Source of the DNA: Streptomyces resistomycificus
GTDB taxonomy: Bacteria > Actinomycetota > Actinomycetes > Streptomycetales > Streptomycetaceae
Length of the DNA: 64,000 nucleotides
Reading direction: 5' to 3'
Assembly (NCBI RefSeq): GCF_001514265.1
Contig: NZ_KQ948997.1
Location: forward strand, 248,001 to 312,000
Below are positions 1 through 7,427 of this stretch, piece by piece; position 1 is the first letter of the stretch, and the number at the start of each line of letters is the position of its first letter. The position numbers were made by a program, and so were the translations under genes. Below the pieces are notes generated by a model. The model saw only the letters and a list, made by a program, of their open reading frames with translations. It had not been told where the DNA came from and ran no database searches.

Positions 1-551
1 ATGTAGTCGAGGCTGGTCGTGCCGACCTGGGCGCCCAGCTTGAGGCCCTTCAGGTCCGCGAGAGTCGTCGCCTTCGCCGCCTTGCTGTCCTTGAGGGCGA
101 TGACGGCCTGGCGCACGTCGTAGTAGCCGGACGAGAAGTCCACGGCCTTCTTGCGCTCGGTGCTGATCGACACCTGGTTGATGTCGAAGTCGAACGTCTT
201 CTCACCGGGCGCGAAGGCCTTGTTGAAGGGGACGCTCTGCCAGACGACGGCGCTCTTCGCGTAGCCGAGTTCCTTCGCCACGGCGTAGGCGACGGCGGAC
301 TCGAAGCCCTCGCCGTTCGCGGGCTTGTCGTCCTTGAACCACGGTTCGTAGGCGGGGGTGTCGGTGGCGATGGTGAGCTTGCCGGAGGTCTCGGTGGCCA
401 ACTTGCCCTGGGCACAGGTGGCCCCGGCCGATCCCGAAGGCTTGTCGCCGGCCGTCTCCTCCGGCTGCGGAGCGCAGCCGACAGCGGTGGCGAGCAGGGC
501 TGTGGTCGCGGCGGCGACGGCGCGGCGCAGCGCGCGCGAGGCAGGGTGCAT
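1..551 (-). CDS. ABC transporter solute-binding lipoprotein (amino-acid type), partial
   Basis: The reading frame starts at ATG 551 and runs off the left edge, so 183 residues are visible and the C-terminus is missing. The N-terminus is basic (RALRR), followed by a hydrophobic stretch ending ATAVGC, which looks like a slightly off-consensus lipobox with Cys26. The mature part carries LTIATDTPAYEPWF near residues 53-66 and later FDFDINQVSIS and VGTTSLDY, the pattern of SBP_bac_3 (periplasmic-binding type 2) proteins that bind polar amino acids such as glutamate or cystine. It probably sits outside the membrane and feeds a permease encoded further left. The family call is firm. The ligand cannot be read from the sequence. 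Confidence 0.85.
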   Translation of the reverse strand, partial: MHPASRALRRAVAAATTALLATAVGCAPQPEETAGDKPSGSAGATCAQGKLATETSGKLTIATDTPAYEPWFKDDKPANGEGFESAVAYAVAKELGYAKSAVVWQSVPFNKAFAPGEKTFDFDINQVSISTERKKAVDFSSGYYDVRQAVIALKDSKAAKATTLADLKGLKLGAQVGTTSLDY

Positions 552-791
552 GGCGGGAGAGTGACAGTCCGTCGCCTCGTTTGTCGAGGTCACGGCGGGA
601 TCTGCTCGCATAGTGGGAGCGGGTGTTGCAATCTCGTGAACTCGCCCGCACAACGCGCCGAGGCCGCCGGTCGAGGGCGGGGATCGGTAGACCGGCGGCC
701 CTTACCGCGCAGGAGCCGTCATCCTGTGCGGGGCTCCCACCAGTTGACCGCGCAACAACCTGCGCGGGGAGCGCGCGCGTGGCACCGGCGT

Positions 792-808
792 GTGTGAAGC
801 GTTCACAC
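792..808. promoter_or_regulatory. Operator-like inverted repeat GTGTGAA-GCG-TTCACAC
   Basis: A perfect 7-bp inverted repeat with a 3-bp spacer lies in the gene-poor stretch 552-875. It sits about 240 bp upstream of the solute-binding protein start and about 70 bp from the hydrolase tail fragment. It resembles a dimeric regulator site and is loosely CRP-like. The rest of 552-875 shows no convincing gene. No regulator can be assigned. Confidence 0.4.
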
Positions 809-875
809 GGGGCGCGTGCGCGGTGCAGCCGCGGAGCGCGAACTCACCGCTTCGCGCCCGCCGAGTGCGCGGGCG

Positions 876-1061
876 TCACCACCCCCGCGCACGCCACTCC
901 GGCAGGTGCGGCCGCTCGGCGCCCAGGCTCGTGTCGTCGCCGTGTCCGGGATACACCCAGGTCTCGTCCGGCAGGGCGTCGAAGATCTTGGTCTCGACGT
1001 CGTGGATCAGACTGGCGAACGCCTTCGGATCCTTACGGGTATTGCCCACACCGCCAGGGAA
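876..1061 (-). pseudogene. Orphaned 3' end of an MBL-fold hydrolase gene
   Basis: Minus-strand translation gives about 61 codons: FPGGVGNT, then VETKIFDALPDETW, VYPGHGDDTSLG, and the end EWRARGW followed by TGA (876-878). This is the C-terminal part of the same metallo-beta-lactamase-fold hydrolase whose catalytic body lies at 22924-23577. There is no start codon or metal-binding core here. The fragment is best read as the native host 3' end cut off by insertion of the integrative element, because joining it to the right-hand host sequence at the shared core restores one continuous frame (TGDCLFPGGVGNT). Confidence 0.85.
1050..1061. other. attL core of the integrated element
   Basis: The 12 bp ACCGCCAGGGAA match ACCGCCCGGGAA at 23095-23106 with one mismatch. 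To the left is host hydrolase tail and to the right is the serine integrase gene. Serine integrases exchange at a 2-bp identical core, so the actual crossover lies inside this stretch, probably within ACCGCC or GGGAA. Confidence 0.7.
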
Positions 1062-1079
1062 CTCCTAGGGTTTTCTACC

Positions 1080-2594
1080 GTGAACACTAAGACGCTCCCG
1101 CGCCGTACCCTCGTCTTCTTGTACGCGCGGATCTCCGAGGACCCCCGCGACCGCCGACGGGGCGTCAACCGGCAGATGAGCGACCTGCGCACGTTCTCCG
1201 AGGAGAACGGCTGGGAGGTTGGCGGCGAGTACATCGAGAACGACGTCTCCGCCCACTCGGGCGAGGAACGCCCCGAGTACGACCGGCTGATGGCCGACGC
1301 CATCGAGGCCGCCCGCGAACCCGGTGTCCGGGTCATCGTCGCGGGCTACCACCCGTCGCGCGTGTGGCGGCGCCGTGTTGAGCGCGCACAGGCGATCGAG
1401 GACTTGCGGCACGCGGGGTGCTGGGTCGCGTTCGAGTCGGGCGGCCTGTTCAACATGGCGAAGGCGTCGGACCGGTCGCAGCTCGCCAACCTCGGCGAGT
1501 CCGACACCGCCGAGTCCGAGGTGAAGAGTGAGCGGGTGGCTCGGGCCGCCCTGGAGCGCGCCCAGGAGGGCCGGGCGAACGGCGCCGTGGCGTACGGGTG
1601 GCGGCGTCAGTACGTGTACGACACGCGAGGCCAGGTGAGCGGATTCCATGACGTCGAGGACCCGGTACAGGCCGGCATTGTCCGGGAGATCGTCACCCGC
1701 CTGCTGGCTGGCGGCAGTCTCATCGGCATCACGGCTGACCTGAACGAGCGTGGTGTGCCATCGCCCGGTGCCGGGATGCAGCTCAAGCGGCGGGCGGTCG
1801 GGCAGAACGAGAACGGGTCGCTGTGGAACAAGACCAGCGTGAAGAAGCTCGCGCTGCGGCCGGCGAACGTGGCGCTCCGCGTGCATCAAGGCGTGGAGTA
1901 CAAGGCAGCATGGCCGGCGCTCATCACGGACGAGCAGTACGCACAGCTGCGGAACCTGTTCGCGGAACGGGCCGTGGTGCGGGAACTGCCGGGGGCGCGG
2001 AAGCACCTGCTGACGTGGGGCGAGGTCGCCACGTGCGGGCCGTGCGGGTCGGTGCTCCGGGTTGCGCTGAAGGGGAACGCGTCCCGGGGCAGGAAGCAGC
2101 CGACGTACGTCTGCGACGCGCGCGGCTGCGTTGGCCGGAACGAGGAAGCGCTCGACCGCTACGTGGGGCGGGTAGTTGTGGCGGTGCTGTCGCGGCCCGA
2201 GGCGGCCGAGGTCTTCCGCGGAGACGACTCGGCGGCCCTGGCGGCGCTTGAGCGGGCGGAGGGGTTGAAGGCGCGCCAGGAGGCGGCGGCGGACGACTAC
2301 GCGGACGGGATCATCACCCGTGAGCAGTTGCGGCGTATCACGGCGAAGCTGGCGAAGCAGATCACGGACGCGCAGAACGAGGCCCGGCGGCTGCGGCCGG
2401 CCTTCGACCTCGACGCTTTCGACGGCCTTGTGGGGCCTCGGTCGGAGGAGACGTGGGAAGCGCTCGAGGTGCCGCAGCAGCGGCGGGTCCTGGACGGCCT
2501 GGGCCTGCGGTTGAAGGTGCATCCCGTAGCGCGGCGCGGCCCTGGGTTCGACCAGACCACCATTCAGCTCCACTGGGCGCGGACGGGCGACTGA
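1080..2594 (+). CDS. Large serine recombinase / integrase
   Basis: The 504-aa protein starts at GTG 1080; the open frame continues upstream to 816, but that part overlaps the host gene tail. The N-terminal resolvase domain opens with LVFLYARISEDPRD, where the Ser of RISED is the expected nucleophile, and later has GYHPSRVWRRR. A recombinase domain follows at about residues 170-290. A zinc-ribbon part has CGPCG near residue 320 and two further cysteines (VCDARGC) about 20 residues on. A helical, coiled-coil-prone C-terminus completes the usual layout. It should recombine attP with attB in the adjacent hydrolase gene. No frameshift or stop is visible, so it may be functional. The ribosome-binding site is weak, and the start is only 18 bp from the att core. 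Confidence 0.93.
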   Translation: MNTKTLPRRTLVFLYARISEDPRDRRRGVNRQMSDLRTFSEENGWEVGGEYIENDVSAHSGEERPEYDRLMADAIEAAREPGVRVIVAGYHPSRVWRRRVERAQAIEDLRHAGCWVAFESGGLFNMAKASDRSQLANLGESDTAESEVKSERVARAALERAQEGRANGAVAYGWRRQYVYDTRGQVSGFHDVEDPVQAGIVREIVTRLLAGGSLIGITADLNERGVPSPGAGMQLKRRAVGQNENGSLWNKTSVKKLALRPANVALRVHQGVEYKAAWPALITDEQYAQLRNLFAERAVVRELPGARKHLLTWGEVATCGPCGSVLRVALKGNASRGRKQPTYVCDARGCVGRNEEALDRYVGRVVVAVLSRPEAAEVFRGDDSAALAALERAEGLKARQEAAADDYADGIITREQLRRITAKLAKQITDAQNEARRLRPAFDLDAFDGLVGPRSEETWEALEVPQQRRVLDGLGLRLKVHPVARRGPGFDQTTIQLHWARTGD

Positions 2595-2685
2595 GCACGC
2601 GGATGCCGCAAGGGCCGGCAGGATCATTTACGACACTGTTGGCGACTCCGGCGGGGGGCTCAGGGACTGTATTGGTGCCAGGTGC

Positions 2686-3315
2686 TCAAGAACGGCTGCG
2701 TAGCAGTCGCAGGCGGCAATGCCACCTTGTGCCGGGCAGGACGCGAACAGTGCCTCGAGGGCCGTCCAGAGGGGGAGGACCGGCCAGCCAATCCCCCGCA
2801 GCCGTCACGAACTCCTCACGGCCTGCGGCCATGGCGTTGCGCGCCTCTTGATCGCGCTGCCTCAGCTTCGCGAGCATCTCCCGGCGCTGCGCCGACCCCA
2901 ATGCCACCCCCACTTGGAGCCAGTCGGGCTTTCCCAGCCCTACCAGATCGCTCTCGATCATGTGCAGTTCATGTTCCCTGTCCGACTCCCGCTTTCCGTC
3001 CTTCACCGCCTGGTCGTCCTCAGCCCGGAGCTTCATCACCTCCTCCAGTACCCACCCCAGCGCCGGCTCGGCATCGTCACCGCGCTCTTCGATCATCGCC
3101 GTTTCGCGCTGCACGTCATCGCGCAGCTTGTGAAGCATCCGCTGCTCTACCGCAACTCCCGACAGCGGGTCCTCGGGCCGCCCGAGGTGCCGGCGCCTGC
3201 CCGGGCCGTACGTGAACCGGTTGACGTACGGCGGCCGCCGATGACGTACGCGCCCACGGCGGCCACGCCACGAGACGCGCCGCGACGGCAGCCCGGGGAC
3301 GCGTGCACCGTCCAC
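2686..3315 (-). CDS. Hypothetical basic, helical protein
   Basis: A minus-strand frame of up to 209 aa from GTG 3315. The first ~45 residues are very Arg-rich (RGRRGRVRHRRPPYVNRF) and the rest is charged and helical (MLHKLRDDVQRETAMIEE, then REHELHMIESDL). I do not recognise a family. The start is uncertain, and a shorter protein beginning around MLHKLRDD near residue 60 is possible. It lies 31 bp downstream of another minus-strand gene, so the two may be cotranscribed. It converges with the serine integrase, leaving 91 bp between the two stops. Confidence 0.5.
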   Translation of the reverse strand: MDGARVPGLPSRRVSWRGRRGRVRHRRPPYVNRFTYGPGRRRHLGRPEDPLSGVAVEQRMLHKLRDDVQRETAMIEERGDDAEPALGWVLEEVMKLRAEDDQAVKDGKRESDREHELHMIESDLVGLGKPDWLQVGVALGSAQRREMLAKLRQRDQEARNAMAAGREEFVTAAGDWLAGPPPLDGPRGTVRVLPGTRWHCRLRLLRSRS

Positions 3316-3346
3316 CCAGGCGCCGCGCTGGCGCTTTGCCTGATGG

Positions 3347-3700
3347 TCAGACAGCGCGTAGCCGCGGCCCCTGGAGGGTTTCCGGCTCCTCGACGGGGTC
3401 GGAGGCGGCTTCTGCCGCCCCTTCTGCCGTGTCCTGGGCCGCGGAGCGGAACTTTGTCTTGAGGTGCGGCGTCGCCTTCATGGTGGCGGCGGTGAGCGCA
3501 CCGCCCGCTACCGCGGAGACCGCGACAAGTCCGGCGACGGCACGTTTTCCGTTGAGCAGGTCCGCGTGGCCAACCAGGTTCCTGGCGCCGTCACGCAGGA
3601 GCGTGCTGTACCCGCCGCTCGCCGAGTTCGACAGGGCCGTCCCTACCGCGCGCTTCACCAGCATCAGTTCCCAGACCGAGCCACCCCAGCGAATGTTCAT
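3347..3700 (-). CDS. Hypothetical small membrane-associated protein
   Basis: 117 aa from ATG 3700. A single hydrophobic segment, VAGLVAVSAVAGGALTAATM at about residues 54-73, follows a polar N-terminal half that includes a Gly/Ser/Tyr patch (NSASGGYSTLL). An acidic, Ala-rich tail (GAAEAASDPVEEPE) follows. It looks like a one-TM protein of the kind common in actinobacterial accessory elements. No family is recognised. It probably leads the gene at 2686-3315. Confidence 0.55.
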   Translation of the reverse strand: MNIRWGGSVWELMLVKRAVGTALSNSASGGYSTLLRDGARNLVGHADLLNGKRAVAGLVAVSAVAGGALTAATMKATPHLKTKFRSAAQDTAEGAAEAASDPVEEPETLQGPRLRAV

Positions 3701-3806
3701 GGGGCCACTGTAGGAGGCTCCGGGGAGGGGAAGTGGCGGGTTTCGCGCGTATCTCCTCCGCCCACCAACCGGTCCCCATAAGGGACGTGTCCCCGGCCGG
3801 GATGGG

Positions 3807-3947
3807 TCAGTCGTCCAACGGCCCGGGCATCTCCTCCGCGCGGCACGCCCCGCACATTACGTACGGGGAGCCCGCCCGGGTCGGCTCGCCGCACCGGCAG
3901 CGGACGAAGCGGCTCTGTTCGGCGAACGGACATGTAGTGCTGTTCAC
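3807..3947 (-). CDS. 46-aa zinc-ribbon-like small protein
   Basis: The minus frame from GTG 3947 to TGA 3807 encodes a 46-aa peptide with Cys at positions 6, 17, 19, 32 and 35. CRCGEP followed twelve residues on by CGAC gives a CxC-x12-CxxC arrangement that suits one structural zinc ion. It ends in an acidic EEMPGPLDD tail. The cysteine spacing argues for a real gene, although no good ribosome-binding site is visible upstream of the GTG. The function is unknown. Similar tiny cysteine proteins recur in this element. Confidence 0.5.
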   Translation of the reverse strand: MNSTTCPFAEQSRFVRCRCGEPTRAGSPYVMCGACRAEEMPGPLDD

Positions 3948-4100
3948 GACGCTGTCACCCACGCCCTGGACGCCCCCGAGCCAAGCTCCACAGGACTTCG
4001 CCCCCCCTACGACCGGCGCCGGGGCCGTCTCGACAACAGCCCCGGCTACCGCATTGCCGCCCGGATCGCCGAAACGGCTCCCCGGTGGGGACGACTAGCG

Positions 4101-4280
4101 TCAGTACCGGGTCTGCACCCACAGCAGGAGCAGGCTCACAGCCCCACTCCCGACGCCGTAGGCCAGGCCACGCGCCAGGTGCTGCTGGACACGCCACTCC
4201 CACATGCGGCGCCAGAGCCCGGCCATGCGGCCCTCCGGCTGCTCCCCGCCCTCGCTGTCCGTCTTGCTACCGTCGTGCAT
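4101..4280 (-). CDS. 59-aa single-TM hypothetical protein
   Basis: The chosen start is ATG 4280, because a GGGAGAG ribosome-binding site lies just upstream; the longer frame to 4478 has no such signal. The N-terminus is polar and acidic (DGSKTDSEGGEQPEG), followed by an aromatic/basic patch (GLWRRMWEWRVQQHL) and a TM segment GLAYGVGSGAVSLLLLWVQ near the C-terminus. It is probably a membrane-anchored peptide. The 4281-4586 stretch upstream has no gene. It carries two short repeats of CTGTGGGCA near 4460 and 4490, but no clear promoter. Confidence 0.6.
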   Translation of the reverse strand: MHDGSKTDSEGGEQPEGRMAGLWRRMWEWRVQQHLARGLAYGVGSGAVSLLLLWVQTRY

Positions 4281-4586
4281 CGGATCTCTCCCTGTCGTGG
4301 TTGGGGTCCCGCGCAGGGAGCTCACGTCCGACGATTGCCTGCCCGGGCCATCGGACGGGGCTCCCCGTGGGTGATCGGGTCGATGGCCCGATGCGATGAC
4401 CCTGCCGGACAGGGCTTTAGCCCCGCAACTGACCCCAGAACGGGCACCAGTTGCGTGAATCTGTGGGCAGGTGAACAAGGTTCGTCAGCAACTGTGGGCA
4501 TCTGTAGGCGCGCTGGGCTGCGACTTTGACCGAAGACGCACGCATGTTTGGCTGGCAGCCGCCCTAGCGGGGTCCGGTCCCGAGCA

Positions 4587-5633
4587 TCACACAGGGCCGA
4601 AGCGGGGGGCGCAGCCATCGCACAGGGCCTCCGCCATGCCGGCCGTGCGGCCGCACACCGCGCACGGGGTGTCCTCGCGGCAGTCGGCGGCCGGGACCAG
4701 GACGTCACTCGACAGGGACGGCACCAGGCGGCCCACGTTGCCGTGCGCGCCGGGTTCCAGCTCCCGGACGCGGTAGGCGACCGGCGGGCCGTCCTCGCCC
4801 CACTCCACGGCGTACACCACGGCGGGGCGGCCGTCGCCGAAGCGGACCCGGGCACCGGGGGCGTGGCCGCCGTGCCGGTCGACCAGGAGGGCGTCCAGCC
4901 AACCCTTGACCGCGAGCCACATCACGCCCGGTGCCTCCAGGACACCCGAGGCGTTCCGCACGGTCGGCTCCCACGTTCTGCGCCACTGGTCGACCAGGCG
5001 GCCTACGACGTGCCGGGCGTCGACCTCCTGCCAGGTCCTCAGCTCCCGGTCGTCGCTCTCCACGGCGTCCGCGTACGCGTCGATCCGCGGCTTCACCTCG
5101 CCCCACCAGACGGCCGGCACCTTCGTCATGAGGCGCGCGGCCGCCCGGTCCAGTGGCTCCATGAGCGCGTCGACCGCCGCCAGGTCGTCCGCCTCGACGG
5201 CGGCCCGCAACCGCGCGCGGTCCGGCATCAGCTCCGGGCGCTGGTCCGTGAGCATCGCGTAGACCAGGGCGAGCAGCCATTTCGTCTCCCACGCGTGGAA
5301 CCGAGCCCACCGGGAGGAGACGTTCTCCCTGGCTTCCTCGTGGCGTCGCATGACCTGGTCCGCGCGGCCGCCGGGCAGTTCTGCAGCACGGCGCACGTCC
5401 CAGCTCGCCGTGCTCGTCGCGTCGGCCGGCCTCCACGCCCAGCACGCGGTGCCCGGGTGGCCCGTGCCGTCGCAGCCCTCCGGGCATGGCGTGCTGGCGA
5501 TCGGCACCGCGACCGGCGGCCGCGGCTCTTGGTCGACTGCCCCGGCGAGGCGGCGGCGGGCGGCGGTGTACGAGATGCCCTCTCGCGCCGCGAGGTCGCG
5601 GGCGGCGCGCTTGGCATGCTTGTCGGTGGTCAT
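4587..5633 (-). CDS. Hypothetical protein with C-terminal zinc-binding cysteines
   Basis: 348 aa from ATG 5633, chosen because GGGAGAG lies upstream and the protein then opens with TTDKHAKRAARDLAAREG followed by ISYTAARRRLAG. That motif resembles an N-terminal segment seen in many actinobacterial mobile-element proteins. CPEGCDGTGHPGTACWAW near residues 49-66 holds four cysteine/histidine-rich positions. The last ~30 residues have CAVCGRTAG and LCDGC, a likely zinc ribbon. The middle is helical, with Trp-rich segments (WARFHAWETKWL, WWGEVKPRIDAY). The role is unknown. The length and even codon use argue for an intact gene. Confidence 0.7.
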   Translation of the reverse strand: MTTDKHAKRAARDLAAREGISYTAARRRLAGAVDQEPRPPVAVPIASTPCPEGCDGTGHPGTACWAWRPADATSTASWDVRRAAELPGGRADQVMRRHEEARENVSSRWARFHAWETKWLLALVYAMLTDQRPELMPDRARLRAAVEADDLAAVDALMEPLDRAAARLMTKVPAVWWGEVKPRIDAYADAVESDDRELRTWQEVDARHVVGRLVDQWRRTWEPTVRNASGVLEAPGVMWLAVKGWLDALLVDRHGGHAPGARVRFGDGRPAVVYAVEWGEDGPPVAYRVRELEPGAHGNVGRLVPSLSSDVLVPAADCREDTPCAVCGRTAGMAEALCDGCAPRFGPV

Positions 5634-5833
5634 GGACCGGTCGCTCTCCCGGCGGCGGACCCCACGCATCGGCCGCCGTGGCGTCGGTGGACTACGAGAG
5701 GCGCTACGGGGCGTTGCTGACGTCGCGTGAGGCTGAGCCCCTTGTCCTCGTCGCCGTCCCGGCGTGGGCGGGTCCGGCTCGGAGTCGGGCCGACGCGAGG
5801 GCGGCCGCCTCCACGGTAGCGACGTTGAACCCT

Positions 5834-6106
5834 TCACGGAGCCGGAGTTCCCGAAGGGGCGGCAGGCGGTGCAGCCGGCGGGCTGGTGGAAGAGTGCCGC
5901 TCGGTGGGCGTACCGAGTTCGCTCGCATCCTCTTCGGTGCCGGTGAAGACCAGCACCAGTGCGGTCACCACGGCGGCGGCGACCATGATTGCCTCGCCCA
6001 CGTTGCCGGGCGCTAGCTGGGTCCGCGAGTGGCGGTAGAGGCCGTAGCCCACAACACAGGCGATCACGAAGATCGCAAGGCGAACACCTTCGATGTGTAC
6101 CGTCAT
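5834..6106 (-). CDS. 90-aa two-TM hypothetical protein
   Basis: Start at ATG 6106, with AAAGG upstream. The first TM is GVRLAIFVIACVVGYGLY (residues 6-23) and the second is GEAIMVAAAVVTALVLVFTG (about 35-54). The tail is Ser/Thr/Pro-rich (SSTSPPAAPPAAPSG). Small double-TM proteins like this are common in Streptomyces integrative elements, but I cannot assign a function. The 200 bp downstream (5634-5833) hold no convincing gene. Confidence 0.6.
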   Translation of the reverse strand: MTVHIEGVRLAIFVIACVVGYGLYRHSRTQLAPGNVGEAIMVAAAVVTALVLVFTGTEEDASELGTPTERHSSTSPPAAPPAAPSGTPAP

Positions 6107-6238
6107 GACGGGCCTTTTCGGCTCGGGGGGCCCGCCGCCTCGACCCGCCAAGATCCCGGCGGACGGGCCCCAACCAGGGCCCTGCGGATACGGGGCCCTA
6201 CGCCCCTTGAGAGGTCCGGACGGGTCTCAGACAGCAAT

Positions 6239-6272
6239 GAGGACCCACCTCCATGCGGGAGCGTGGGTCCTC
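6239..6272. terminator. Hairpin GAGGACCCAC / GTGGGTCCTC
   Basis: A perfect 10-bp stem with a 14-nt loop lies between divergent genes (minus-strand gene starting 6106, plus-strand gene starting 6533). With no gene ending here it may be an attenuator or an insulating terminator rather than an ordinary operon end. The rest of 6107-6532 shows no coding region. Confidence 0.45.
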
Positions 6273-6532
6273 TGTCGTTAAGGAGGAAATTGTCATTCGG
6301 CGATTTCGTCAAACAGTGAAGTGCGTCACAGCCCGTTTCAGCGTGTCCCAGTGAACCGGCACCTTCCGGCTGGTCAGTCGCCGGTCCGGCCCTCCAGGAC
6401 CCATGTCCCCGGATCTTCCCGTGCGTTCCCGCATGTCCCCGTCTGACGTCGGATAACCTCTCCTTATCCGATGCCAGGAAACCGGGCACGACGGTCCGTC
6501 GGCCAGGCGCGACTAGGAGAGGGACCAGCACC

Positions 6533-7375
6533 ATGAGCACGCACCCCGACCTGCCGGACACCCTGGTCCACTTCACGGGTCGGCCCCGGTCGGATACCGA
6601 CGTTCCGGAGTTCGCCCAGGGGAGCGCTGAGGAGCGATTGGTCAGCATCCTGCACAGCGGCGTGCTACGGGGGAACACGACCTACGGGACCGACGCGCCG
6701 GTGATCTGCTTCAGCGAGGCCACTGAGGAGGCCCGCCGGGTGATGCTCCGTGAAGGTGTCCGCCGGGGGCCTTACCCGCCGTGGGGTCTCGTCCTCCACC
6801 GCGAACGGCTCATCGCCGCCGGCGCTCGGCCCGTGCTCTACGTCTCCCGCGCCGAGCGGGACCAGATGAAGGAAGAGCTGCCGCGGCGGACGTACAACCG
6901 CTGCGTGGCGTACGAGCCGGACCCCGGCAAGGGGTGGTCGGACTGGCTGTTTGAGCGGTAGTGGCGCCTGTGCTTCGGCCCCGCGCAGACCGCCGAGCTT
7001 GAGATCACCCGCGACCTCGTGGCCGGTGTCATCGTCGGCCGCGAGGGCTGGATGCCGCCGCCCCGTCAATCCGCGGTGAATGCCGTCTCCGGGCTCACCA
7101 CCAGGCTGAAGGAGATCCCCGCCCTGGTGAAGTCTCTGAGGGAGAGCATGCCTGACGGAGCGTCGGTCGGCAGTATCAGTGTGAGCGCGGGCTCGACGAC
7201 AAAGTTCGCCGGGGCCGCCGACCGTCTGGCCCGCTGGTACTGGGACGGCAACACCCTCGTCGAGGACGGCTTCTTCGACATACGGGAGCAGCGGATGCGG
7301 CACTCCGCGTACGACGACCCGCCCGCGTTCGAGGTCGGCTTCAGCTTCGACGTCCCCGGGGGCGCAGAGCAGTGA
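6533..7375 (+). pseudogene. AbiGi/DUF2971-like protein split by an in-frame TAG
   Basis: Start ATG 6533 with AGGAGAGGGAC upstream. The first 142 codons give LVHFTGRP, RLVSILHSGVLRG, VICFSEATEEA and GLVLHRERLI, the layout of a broad family that includes AbiGi-like abortive-infection proteins (my recollection; not a database match). Codon 143 is TAG (6959-6961). The same frame then continues without interruption to 7375 as WRLCFGP and LVAGVIVGREGWMPP. Reading the stop as Glu restores FEREWRL, the conserved EREWR motif of this group. One base change (GAG to TAG) therefore explains the split. The downstream half could also start separately at GTG 7019, but no good ribosome-binding site is seen there. 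Confidence 0.65.
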
Positions 7376-7427
7376 CCGCATGGCCTCGTTTCCCGCTGAT
7401 TCCACCCCAGCTACCGCTAGGAGCATC

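Noticed and set aside
1050..1061. tRNA gene as integration target
   Set aside because: No tRNA-like sequence lies at either junction; the target is a protein-coding gene and the integrase is serine-type.
816..1079. Longer serine integrase starting at 816
   Set aside because: The extra 88 codons overlap the host hydrolase tail and att core and look like shadow sequence; the resolvase domain starts just after GTG 1080.
7019..7375. Independent 118-aa gene starting at GTG 7019
   Set aside because: It is in the same frame as the upstream gene, lacks a ribosome-binding site, and joining across the TAG restores a conserved EREWR motif; kept only as an alternative.
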